From NCBI GenBank assembly GCA_014728765.1, contig WJLA01000041.1, positions 1 to 11,075 of the forward strand: 11,075 bases of DNA, read 5' to 3'. The notes under the pieces are model-generated. The model was not told where the DNA came from, searched no databases, and saw nothing but the letters and a program-made list of their open reading frames with translations. The DNA is from Candidatus Peregrinibacteria bacterium. Its GTDB lineage: Bacteria; Patescibacteriota; Gracilibacteria; UBA1369. Shown here in pieces: positions 5,276 through 11,075 of this stretch; the stretch's first letter is position 1, and each line of letters starts with the position of its first letter. Made by a program: the position numbers and the translations under genes.

Positions 5276-5650
5276 GTGCTAAGAATAAGACTCAGTCGCA
5301 CCGGTAAAAAAGCGCAAAAAAGCTTTAGAATAACAGTGGCGGAACACACCAAGTCTCCTAAGAAAAAGACTCTGGAGGTGCTGGGCCACTATCTTCCAAC
5401 CAGAAATCCTAAGGTCCTTGAATATGACAAGGAAAGGGTTATGCATTGGATTGGAAAAGGTGCGCAACCAAGTGAAACCGTTGCATCACTCCTCAAAAAA
5501 GATGGAGTAGATGGAATGGACAAATTTATTTTCTTCAAACCTGATAAAAAGAAGAAAAAGAAGAATGCTCCTGATGAAGAGCCGGAAGCTGAAGAAAAAT
5601 CCGCTCCAAAGGAGGAATCAAAAGAAGAAGCACCTGCTTCTGCTGAATAA
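5276..5650 (+). CDS. rpsP: 30S ribosomal protein S16
   Basis: Small-subunit ribosomal protein S16, which binds 16S rRNA early in 30S assembly. The N-terminus MLRIRLSRTGKKAQKSFRITVAEH matches the family, as do LEVLGHYLPTRNPK and the W-x-GKGAQPSETVASLLKK segment (56-75). The core of about 90 residues is followed by a Lys run (about 92-97) and a tail rich in Glu, Ala, Pro and Lys (to 124), longer than in E. coli (82 residues); such charged tails occur in S16 of several phyla. The start is GTG 5276; no good Shine-Dalgarno precedes it. It has its own strong promoter and is followed after 38 bases by a KH-domain gene, the conserved rpsP-khpA order. The usual rimM and trmD partners do not follow. 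Confidence 0.97.
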   Translation: MLRIRLSRTGKKAQKSFRITVAEHTKSPKKKTLEVLGHYLPTRNPKVLEYDKERVMHWIGKGAQPSETVASLLKKDGVDGMDKFIFFKPDKKKKKKNAPDEEPEAEEKSAPKEESKEEAPASAE

Positions 5651-5688
5651 CTTTATTCAATCCATATTTATAAATTAACCTTAACGTC

Positions 5689-5979
5689 ATGGATAACGAA
5701 CAAATGCAAGACATTCAATTTGTTGAATACATTGTAAAACAAATTGTAGAACAACCAGAAGAAATCAAGATCGAAAGAACTGTCGATGAAATGGGTGTAT
5801 TAATCACTCTTAAAGTTGCAAAAGAAGATATGGGTAAAATCATCGGAAAGAACGGCCAAACAGCTAAATCAATCAGAATCCTTCTAAGAGTTATCGGTTC
5901 AAAAAACAATGCCAGAGTTAACTTGAAAATTGTTGAACCAGATGGTGAAGAAGTGAAAGTTGACGGTGAAGATCTATAA
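5689..5979 (+). CDS. khpA: KhpA-type KH-domain RNA-binding protein
   Basis: Small cytoplasmic RNA-binding protein of 96 residues with a single KH domain, like KhpA/YlqC, a partner of KhpB in sRNA and cell-envelope regulation in Firmicutes. The GxxG loop is GKNG at 53-56 within the segment MGKIIGKNGQTAKSIR, and the flanking helix IRILLRVIGSKNNARVNLKI is typical. The N-terminal FVEYIVKQIVEQPEEIKIE matches the family start. A short acidic tail (EPDGEEVKVDGEDL) ends the protein. It follows rpsP after 38 bases, the usual order in many bacteria, and is probably in the same transcript. ATG 5689 is the natural start. Confidence 0.95.
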   Translation: MDNEQMQDIQFVEYIVKQIVEQPEEIKIERTVDEMGVLITLKVAKEDMGKIIGKNGQTAKSIRILLRVIGSKNNARVNLKIVEPDGEEVKVDGEDL

Positions 5980-6043
5980 TTGGATTGCTAATAATCACCT
6001 TTTTAGGTATTCTTAGCGCAAATAAACCATAATTAAATAATAA

Positions 6044-6418
6044 ATGGGCAACAGTATCATCGATTCAGCATCAAATTATGATGTTCTGGACATTGTCAAC
6101 AAGGGAATTGCATATGCAATCATCGCTGCCGGATTACTTTCTGTAGTATTCATCTTTGTCGGAGGATTCTCGTTTATTCTTTCCGGTGGAAATGAAGAAA
6201 AAATTAAAGGAGCGGTAGGAACCATTCGCTATGCAATCATCGGTTTGATTATAACTATCCTAGCTGTTGTAATAGTCGGTACTGTTGGACGATTAATCGG
6301 ACTTGATATTATCCGCTATATCAACTTCAACGAAGTAATATCTAACATTCAAGATTTAACCTCCAGCTTCCAAGGCCAAGGAGGAGGATCCGGCGGAGGA
6401 ATCTCTTCACTGGACTAA
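6044..6418 (+). CDS. two-helix membrane protein, type IV secretion pilin-like (VirB2/TrbC type)
   Basis: A 124-residue integral membrane protein with two hydrophobic helices, about 21-47 and 61-83, joined by a short polar loop SGGNEEKIKGAVGTIR. This layout, with the charged GN-EK loop and the second helix AIIGLIITILAVVIVGTV, matches the VirB2/TrbC-like T4SS pilin family frequent in Patescibacteria. There is no separate cleavable signal peptide. The C-terminal part (about 90-124) is polar and ends in a Gly/Ser-rich segment (GQGGGSGGG), perhaps a flexible linker. It follows khpA by 64 bases and ends at a strong terminator, so it may be in the ribosomal operon or have its own promoter. No other secretion or pilus gene is in view, so a role in DNA transfer, adhesion or surface structure is inferred only from family. 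Confidence 0.7.
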   Translation: MGNSIIDSASNYDVLDIVNKGIAYAIIAAGLLSVVFIFVGGFSFILSGGNEEKIKGAVGTIRYAIIGLIITILAVVIVGTVGRLIGLDIIRYINFNEVISNIQDLTSSFQGQGGGSGGGISSLD

Positions 6419-6445
6419 ACAGAACCATCAACGCAAAAAAACACC

Positions 6446-6479
6446 AAAAACCGCCCACTTTCAAAAGGGCGGTTTTTTT
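6446..6479 (+). terminator. intrinsic terminator after the pilin-like gene
   Basis: CCGCCC (6451-6456) pairs with GGGCGG (6467-6472) around a 10-base loop, extended by A-T pairs, and followed by seven T. This is a classical rho-independent terminator closing the 5276-6418 unit. Confidence 0.9.
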
Positions 6480-6528
6480 GTCCTTTGGCTACACTTAATT
6501 TGTTTCCACACAACCATATTCAAACCTA

Positions 6529-6557
6529 TTGATTTGTTAATTTTGTTTTGTTATAAA
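6529..6557 (+). promoter_or_regulatory. probable promoter of the 6605 gene
   Basis: TTGATT (6529-6534), 17-base spacer, TATAAA (6552-6557), located between the preceding terminator and the gene start. The start point would be near 6564. Confidence 0.5.
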
Positions 6558-6604
6558 AAATGAGTAAGTAAACAAATATGAAATTTGACAATAAGAGGTG
6601 GATC

Positions 6605-7198
6605 ATGCCAAAATTGGTACTTAAGAAAGAGGAAATTGAAAGGTCTATGACTGTTCTTCACAGCGGAGGAGTAGAAAACTGGAATCAAGTTGTAAGCTTA
6701 CTCGTACCGGATTATATAAAAAAAATTACCCTTCTAAAAGCTTCGCAAGCTGAGCTGATTCCCATGGATGATGTTGTTAACGCAAATGACATGATTGCAG
6801 CCATTAAGGGTGAGCTTGATGAGAATACTTTTGCTCCTGTCATCAAGAGCTATATTCTGCAGTTTACGCTTGATCATTCCATTTCTGCCCAGGAACTTAA
6901 CAGCCGAGTAAAACAAATCGGCTGCCATCTTGCTCATGACTTTGAACTTAATGACTTTTGGAAGAGAAGGGCTGAATTACATGAACTTACTCTTGCCACT
7001 ACACTTGTGACTTCCAAAAAGGACGTTATTTGGCATTTGGTCGGTGCGGCTGATCCGCCAGAATTTTTTAACAACGAAGCACCGGCTGGAATTAGTTTTT
7101 TGGCCGTTGTTGAACCTGGCTTTTTCGAGCCAATGGAGCTAAAAAATGATGATCAAAGTATCATAACATCGACACAGCCTCGTCATCTTTCTGATTGA
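6605..7198 (+). CDS. hypothetical protein (197 aa), monocistronic
   Basis: A soluble protein I do not recognise. ATG 6605 is chosen because GAGG (6595-6598) lies 6 bases upstream; the in-frame ATG 6578 would add nine residues and lacks a Shine-Dalgarno. No signal peptide or membrane segment is seen. The N-terminal two thirds look helical (MPKLVLKKEEIERSMTVLHSGG, YIKKITLLKASQAELI, ISAQELNSRVKQIGCHLAHDFELNDFWKRRAELHEL). Then follow a strand-like stretch (KKDVIWHLVGAADPPEFF, GISFLAVVEPGFFEP) and a polar tail. The gene has its own promoter and is followed by a hairpin, so it is a single-gene unit. Together with the GC-rich gene at 2215 it is one of two orphan genes with a clear Shine-Dalgarno and a private terminator. 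Confidence 0.75.
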   Translation: MPKLVLKKEEIERSMTVLHSGGVENWNQVVSLLVPDYIKKITLLKASQAELIPMDDVVNANDMIAAIKGELDENTFAPVIKSYILQFTLDHSISAQELNSRVKQIGCHLAHDFELNDFWKRRAELHELTLATTLVTSKKDVIWHLVGAADPPEFFNNEAPAGISFLAVVEPGFFEPMELKNDDQSIITSTQPRHLSD

Positions 7199-7250
7199 GC
7201 TGAAAGTGCGTCCGTTTCTTAACCTAAGGAATACACGCCATAGCTATAAA

Positions 7251-7274
7251 GCCCCGACATTATCAAGTTGGGGC
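7251..7274. terminator. hairpin terminator between convergent genes
   Basis: GCCCCGAC (7251-7258) pairs with GTTGGGGC (7267-7274), 8 bp with one G-T, loop of 8 bases. It lies between the convergent stop codons at 7198 and 7281 and may serve both strands; the T-rich run after it on the plus strand (ATTTGCTTATTTAT) is loose. Confidence 0.6.
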
Positions 7275-7280
7275 ATTTGC

Positions 7281-8000
7281 TTATTTATAAATCTTCTTAA
7301 TTATATTCTTCCAATCATATGGAAATCTGAAAGTTTCAAGAGCTCTTACCACTGTTGCAAAGATTTCCCAATGTGACTTTTTCTTATATAAAAAGGAGTT
7401 GCCTGTTTCCTCATTCGGCTTGTATTCTTCAAGAAGTGGAGATTTGTGCCCACCAACGATCACTACTCCATAATTCATTAAAAGATGAATTAATTCGAGA
7501 TGTTGATCAAAAATAACCGCCATATCTGCTGCTAATAGCAATCTGTCTATTTCCTTCTCTTCTCTGCCTCTTCCGCTATTGTCAGTTTTCGGATTATACC
7601 AAATAATATGATTATTTGAAAAAGTGGGTAATTCGGAAAGATTATTGATATCCCCCATTTGCTGAGTGCTGATAACCACAGCTTTCATATCAAGAATTCT
7701 AAGACCTTCAAGCAAAGCAAATAATATTTCTCTATCCAAGAGGTCTTTTTCTCCATTTAAATTTGTTGCAAACACCAATACCAATGGTTTTTTTGTGTCA
7801 CATCCGACTTCTTGCTTGGCGGCTTTTTTTCCATCCAAAAGCAGCGAAAGATATTTTGATCCGAATTCTTCAGATTTACCTGATTTTACTTCATATTTTT
7901 TTATCTCAATTTTTTTCTTCGCAGGTTTTGTTTTTTTATTATCCTTAATGTTTTTCTTTTTAGAATTTGTGTGTTTCTTGGTTTTGGTTTTGGTCGCCAT
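7281..8000 (-). CDS. Lys-rich tail plus degenerate glycogen-synthase-like (GT-B C-lobe) domain
   Basis: A 239-residue soluble protein. Residues 1-40 are extremely Lys/Thr-rich, histone H1-like, which could bind nucleic acid or other polyanions. From about 71 to the end it reads like only the C-terminal lobe of a GT5 glycogen/starch synthase: PLVLVFATNLNGEKDLLDREILFALLEGLRILDMKAVVIS, then LLLAADMAVIFDQ, LMNYGVVIVGGHKSPLLEEY, TGNSFLYKKKSHWEIFATVVRALETFRFPYDWKNIIKK. These blocks correspond in order to the GlgA segments with ADV-PSRFEPCGL, KYGTLPLV-GGL-DTV, SGFVFED and RRAF-WRFVQRQAM. The GT5 catalytic E-x7-E region is replaced by DQHLELI and the N-lobe is missing, so enzyme activity is unlikely. 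Not a simple truncation, because a new N-terminus is present. The identification is by eye and is an inference. An extended -10 promoter (TGATATAAT) lies upstream. Confidence 0.8.
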   Translation of the reverse strand: MATKTKTKKHTNSKKKNIKDNKKTKPAKKKIEIKKYEVKSGKSEEFGSKYLSLLLDGKKAAKQEVGCDTKKPLVLVFATNLNGEKDLLDREILFALLEGLRILDMKAVVISTQQMGDINNLSELPTFSNNHIIWYNPKTDNSGRGREEKEIDRLLLAADMAVIFDQHLELIHLLMNYGVVIVGGHKSPLLEEYKPNEETGNSFLYKKKSHWEIFATVVRALETFRFPYDWKNIIKKIYK

Positions 8001-8031
8001 TTTGTTATATTTATTTATACTGAATCTGTAA

Positions 8032-8060
8032 ATTATATCAGATTTAATAAATATTTTCTA
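8032..8060 (-). promoter_or_regulatory. promoter of the 7281-8000 gene
   Basis: On the minus strand TAGAAA (8060-8055), a 17-base spacer and TATAAT (8037-8032), preceded by TGA to give an extended -10. The start point is near 8025, about 25 bases before ATG 8000. Confidence 0.5.
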
Positions 8061-8070
8061 GACTTTAAGC

Positions 8071-8985
8071 ATGAAAAAATTACTATTAATTGACGGTAAT
8101 GCAATCTTTCATAGAGCATTCCATGCCTTGCCATTATTTCAAAATTCAAAAGGAGAGTATACCAATGCAATTTATGGCTTTCTGAAAATGCTTTTTGATG
8201 TAATTCAAAATGAGCAACCAGATTATCTTGCCACCACATTCGATCACAAAGACGAAACCTTCCGTCATAAAGAATTCTCAGAATATAAAGCTAATCGTGC
8301 AGCTCCACCGGAAGAATTATATCCACAAATGCCTCGACTTTTTGATATTTTGCATGCTATGGATATTCCGGTTTTTCAAGCTCCGGGATTTGAAGCTGAC
8401 GATATAATAGGAACTCTATCCAAACAAGCAGAAGCTGATTCACAGCTGCAAACACTGATTTTGACCGGTGACAAAGACACTTTTCAATTGGTTTCTGATC
8501 AAACATTTGTCATAACTCCTCAAAAAGGAATGAGCCAATCAACGAAATATGATGCACAAGGTGTTATTCAGAAAATGGGCATCAGACCCGATCAGGTCAT
8601 TGACTACAAAGCTCTGCGAGGTGACTCATCGGACAATATTCCGGGAGTTAAAGGTATTGGCGAAAAACAGGCCATAGAACTCCTTCAAAAATATGACAAT
8701 CTGAAAAAAATATATGAAAACTTGGATCAATTGACAGTCAGTCAAAAAAAGAAGCTGGAAACTGAAAAGGAAATGGCTTATCTTAGCCAAAAAATGGCAA
8801 CAATATTGAGGGATATGCCAATTAAACTGGATTTGGAAAAATGCTGTTTTCTAAGACATCCATCGGAAAAAGCTCATCAATTAATGGAGGATTTGGAATT
8901 TAAAAGTCTTACCGGTCATATGCAAAAGTATTTAAAATATGTAGATCAAAAAATACAAGCAGAGACTCAAAGTTCACTTTTTTAA
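8071..8985 (+). CDS. standalone PolA-type 5'-3' exonuclease / flap endonuclease
   Basis: A 304-residue nuclease equivalent to the N-terminal domain of DNA polymerase I, which removes RNA primers and 5' flaps in replication and repair. Metal-binding acidic residues are in place: D8 (LLLIDGNAIFHRAFH), D58 (TFDHKDETFRHKEFSEYKANR), E108-D110-D111 (GFEADDIIGT), D134 and D136 (LTGDKDTF), D185 and D188 (RGDSSDNIPGVKGIG). The helix-three-turn-helix follows (185-210). The frame ends at 8985 with YLKYVDQKIQAETQSSLF, with no proofreading or polymerase domain behind it, so it is a free-standing nuclease and not a truncation caused by the window. It could work with a separate polymerase elsewhere. Only seven bases separate its stop from the end of the convergent aminotransferase gene. 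The ATG at 8071 has no clear Shine-Dalgarno. Confidence 0.95.
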   Translation: MKKLLLIDGNAIFHRAFHALPLFQNSKGEYTNAIYGFLKMLFDVIQNEQPDYLATTFDHKDETFRHKEFSEYKANRAAPPEELYPQMPRLFDILHAMDIPVFQAPGFEADDIIGTLSKQAEADSQLQTLILTGDKDTFQLVSDQTFVITPQKGMSQSTKYDAQGVIQKMGIRPDQVIDYKALRGDSSDNIPGVKGIGEKQAIELLQKYDNLKKIYENLDQLTVSQKKKLETEKEMAYLSQKMATILRDMPIKLDLEKCCFLRHPSEKAHQLMEDLEFKSLTGHMQKYLKYVDQKIQAETQSSLF

Positions 8986-8992
8986 ATTTAAA

Positions 8993-9874
8993 CTAGCAAT
9001 AGCTTAACCATCTTCGATATTTTTTTATTTCTCCATGTACAGCTGCCAAATATTGCCTTTTTATTTGTTTTGCCAAAGCTCCTTTTTTAAATTTGATTCG
9101 ATCCACTGACTTAACTTGACTAACCTCAGCCGCAGTGCCGCAAAAGAACGCCTCTTCAGCATCTTCCAGATCTTTTAACTTGAGTTCTTTTTCCACAACT
9201 TGATATCCCAAATCTTCAGCAATTGTTATAATGGTTTGTCGAGTTATTCCGGCTAAAATTGTACCAAGCTTCGGAGTAATCAGCCGACGCCCACGCACAA
9301 TGAAAAAATTAGCTCCAGGTCCCTCCGCAATATTTCCTTTATAATCAAGCAATAACGCTTCATCACAGTTTTTTACGCTCAGTTTTGCCACAATTGAATT
9401 AACATAATGACCGGAAATCTTTGCATCGGCAATTGTTGAATCAGGATGAATTCTAATGAATTTTGCTGTTTTTACTTTTACAGGCTTATCCCCTAAATAT
9501 GCGGGCCATTCCCAAGCTGCAACCGCAACATTAATCTTAATGGGCCTTGGATCTATCCCCATTCCCAAACCATAAAACGCCAAAGGTCTGATGTACCCTT
9601 CTTTTAAGCCGTTTACTCTCACAATTTCTTTACAGGCTTCAATGATTTGAGATTTTTTATATGGCAATTTCATATGCATGGCTTTCGCTGAATAAAATAG
9701 CCTATCAATATGCTCGCGAAGCCGAAAAATTGCCGGTCCCTTGTCTGTCATATAAAAACGGATTCCCTCAAAAACACCGCTTCCATAGTGTAAAGAATGT
9801 GACAGCACATGAACTTGTGCCTTGTCCCAGTCGACCATTTTTCCGTCCATCCAGATTTTTGAAAGCTTTTTCAT
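8993..9874 (-). CDS. ilvE: branched-chain amino acid aminotransferase (class IV, PLP)
   Basis: Pyridoxal-phosphate enzyme that interconverts Leu, Ile and Val with their 2-oxo acids using glutamate as partner; 293 residues from ATG 9874. The N-terminus IWMDGKMVDWDKAQVHVLSHSLHYGSGVFEGIRFY is that of IlvE. The catalytic Lys is K152 in STIADAKISGHYVNS, and GNIAEGPGANFFIVRGRRLITP, LAGITRQTIITIAEDLGYQV and EEAFFCGTAAEVSQVKSVD complete the class IV signature. In-frame upstream starts at 9961 (TTG) and 9904 (ATG) would give an extra low-complexity leader (LKKLKLN), so ATG 9874 is preferred, matching the E. coli start. No Shine-Dalgarno is seen. Other genes of branched-chain synthesis are not nearby; in reduced genomes this enzyme may serve amino acid interconversion alone. 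D-amino acid transaminase or 4-amino-4-deoxychorismate lyase are less likely given the motifs. Confidence 0.93.
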   Translation of the reverse strand: MKKLSKIWMDGKMVDWDKAQVHVLSHSLHYGSGVFEGIRFYMTDKGPAIFRLREHIDRLFYSAKAMHMKLPYKKSQIIEACKEIVRVNGLKEGYIRPLAFYGLGMGIDPRPIKINVAVAAWEWPAYLGDKPVKVKTAKFIRIHPDSTIADAKISGHYVNSIVAKLSVKNCDEALLLDYKGNIAEGPGANFFIVRGRRLITPKLGTILAGITRQTIITIAEDLGYQVVEKELKLKDLEDAEEAFFCGTAAEVSQVKSVDRIKFKKGALAKQIKRQYLAAVHGEIKKYRRWLSYC

Positions 9875-10002
9875 ATTTAATTTTAATTTTTTTAAATCTA
9901 TCATAAAAAAATAAACACGGGAACCAAGCAGAGCAGTATTTTTATTTGTTGCTTTTTTCAATTTGCTAAAACTTGATTTTTCCTATATATTGCCGCCGAG
10001 TA

Positions 10003-10149
10003 ATGCGTTTGACTAAACTCAAATTTACAAAAAAACGTAAAATCTTAAGGCCTGATATTTTAGATAATATATCGAGAAAAGCTCTGAAATATCAAAAAAG
10101 TCAAACAATACAATGTAATATTCTAATTAAATGGCCAAAGTCAGAGTAA
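10003..10149 (+). CDS. small basic ORF overlapping the ftsA start (48 aa, uncertain)
   Basis: A 48-codon ORF from ATG 10003 to TAA 10147-10149, overlapping the start of ftsA by 19 bases in a different frame. The product begins MRLTKLKFTKKRKILRPDIL and ends WPKSE; it is strongly basic and has no membrane segment, so it is not an obvious FtsQ. The overlap would allow translational coupling to ftsA. No Shine-Dalgarno is visible. It may equally be a chance frame in the divergent gap. Confidence 0.35.
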   Translation: MRLTKLKFTKKRKILRPDILDNISRKALKYQKSQTIQCNILIKWPKSE

Positions 10150-11075
10150 TTGCAAGTCTGGACATCGGAAGTTCAAAGATCAGAACTGTAGTGGGAACTC
10201 TTGAAGAAGGTTCTCAGGTTCCCAACATCATCGGAGTAGGTTTAGCTCCGTCAACTGGGCTTCGAAAGGGTGCTATTATTGATGTTGAAGAGACAATTAA
10301 TAGTATATCATCTTCCCTTGAAGACGCGGAAAGAATGGCGGGAGAGCCAATCAATCATGTTTTCTTGGGTGTGGGTGGAAATGATATTGAATCGATCAAT
10401 TCAAAAGGCGTAATTGCTGTATCAAGTGGAAATGAAATTACTGAAGATGATGTGGACAGAGTGTTGGAAGCGGCTCAAGCGGTTTCTATCCCCTCAAACA
10501 GAAGAATTCTTAGAATAATACCAAAATCGTTCACTGTTGATGATCAAAAAGGCATCAAATATCCGGTTGGAATGACTGGAATTAGACTTGAAGTTGAAGC
10601 GCACATCATCACTGGATTGGTTCCCACAATCAAAAATGTTGAAAAATGTGTGTTACAAGCCGGTGTTGATATCGATGATATTATTCCATCCTGCTTGGCT
10701 TCAGCGGAAGCTGTACTTTCAAAAAGACAGAAAGAACTCGGAGTTGTCGTTATTGATATTGGATGTGGAGGCACATCGGTATCTGTTTTTGAAGAAGGAA
10801 CGACTCTGCACACAGCTGTGATTCCTGTAGGCGGAGAAAACGTGACCAATGATATAGCTATCGGACTTAGAACTTCAATTGATACGGCGGAGAAAATTAA
10901 AATCGAGTATGGAACTTGCACGCCTCAAGACGTGAATGAAAGAGAGATTATTGATTTATCTCTGGTAAGTAAAATTGATACACAAAAAGTTGCTAAAAAA
11001 CATATGGCTGAAATAATTGAAGCCAGATATCACGAAATATTTGTTTTGGTAAAAGAGGAATTAGCTAGAATTAAC
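10131..11075 (+). CDS. ftsA: cell division protein FtsA, 3' end beyond window
   Basis: Actin-like ATPase that tethers FtsZ filaments to the inner membrane and recruits later divisome proteins. The first 315 residues are present and the frame stays open to the right edge. The phosphate-1 motif is ASLDIGSSKIRTVVG (D11), the phosphate-2 motif is VVVIDIGCGGTSVSVFEEG (D209), followed by IPVGGENVTNDIAIGLRTSIDTAEKIKIEYG. The FtsA-specific 1C subdomain lies between (about 84-165: HVFLGVGGNDIESINSKGVIAVSSG). ATG 10131 fits the family start (MAKVRVIASLDIGSS). The C-terminal amphipathic membrane helix and probably ftsZ would lie to the right. PilM and MreB are excluded by the 1C motif and phosphate loops. 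Confidence 0.96.
   Translation, partial: MAKVRVIASLDIGSSKIRTVVGTLEEGSQVPNIIGVGLAPSTGLRKGAIIDVEETINSISSSLEDAERMAGEPINHVFLGVGGNDIESINSKGVIAVSSGNEITEDDVDRVLEAAQAVSIPSNRRILRIIPKSFTVDDQKGIKYPVGMTGIRLEVEAHIITGLVPTIKNVEKCVLQAGVDIDDIIPSCLASAEAVLSKRQKELGVVVIDIGCGGTSVSVFEEGTTLHTAVIPVGGENVTNDIAIGLRTSIDTAEKIKIEYGTCTPQDVNEREIIDLSLVSKIDTQKVAKKHMAEIIEARYHEIFVLVKEELARIN

Noticed and set aside
7666..8031. Plus-strand hydrophobic frame opposite the Lys-rich tail protein
   Set aside because: It is the Phe/Leu-rich complement of Lys-rich codons on the other strand.

Overview
The window looks like a chromosome segment of a small-genome bacterium, most likely a member of Patescibacteria (CPR). The grounds are indirect: most genes are AT-rich (60 bases from 1741 count 32% G+C), many starts lack a clear Shine-Dalgarno sequence, UGA is used as stop, the pilin-type two-helix protein is of a kind common in that group, and the PolA-type 5' nuclease stands alone. 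The exact lineage cannot be settled from this sequence.

Left part (1-2145): a probable metal-homeostasis block. On the minus strand a Fur-family regulator is followed by a small ORF and a ZIP-family metal transporter that runs off the left edge. Divergently, on the plus strand, lies a CooC/MinD-type P-loop ATPase with a C-terminal His cluster. The gap between regulator and ATPase holds a 7-1-7 inverted repeat shaped like a Fur-family operator.

Middle (2146-3804): a GC-rich orphan gene with a strong Shine-Dalgarno and its own hairpin terminator; an AT-rich hypothetical gene; tRNA-Asp(GUC) on the minus strand; then a 439-base stretch without a protein gene. The right half of that stretch is GC-rich, has a good plus-strand promoter at its left and a very strong intrinsic terminator at its right, and looks like an unassigned structured RNA. 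Part of it, read on the minus strand, resembles a damaged tRNA.

Right of centre (3805-6479): a GT4 glycosyltransferase overlapping a DUF721/DciA-like gene; then rpsP and khpA (translation), followed by a VirB2/TrbC-like pilin-type membrane protein ending in an intrinsic terminator.

Right part (6480-11075): a solitary hypothetical gene with its own promoter and terminator; a minus-strand protein with a Lys-rich tail and a degenerate glycogen-synthase-like C-lobe; a standalone PolA-type 5'-3' exonuclease; a minus-strand branched-chain aminotransferase; a small basic ORF; and the first 315 codons of ftsA, cut by the right edge.
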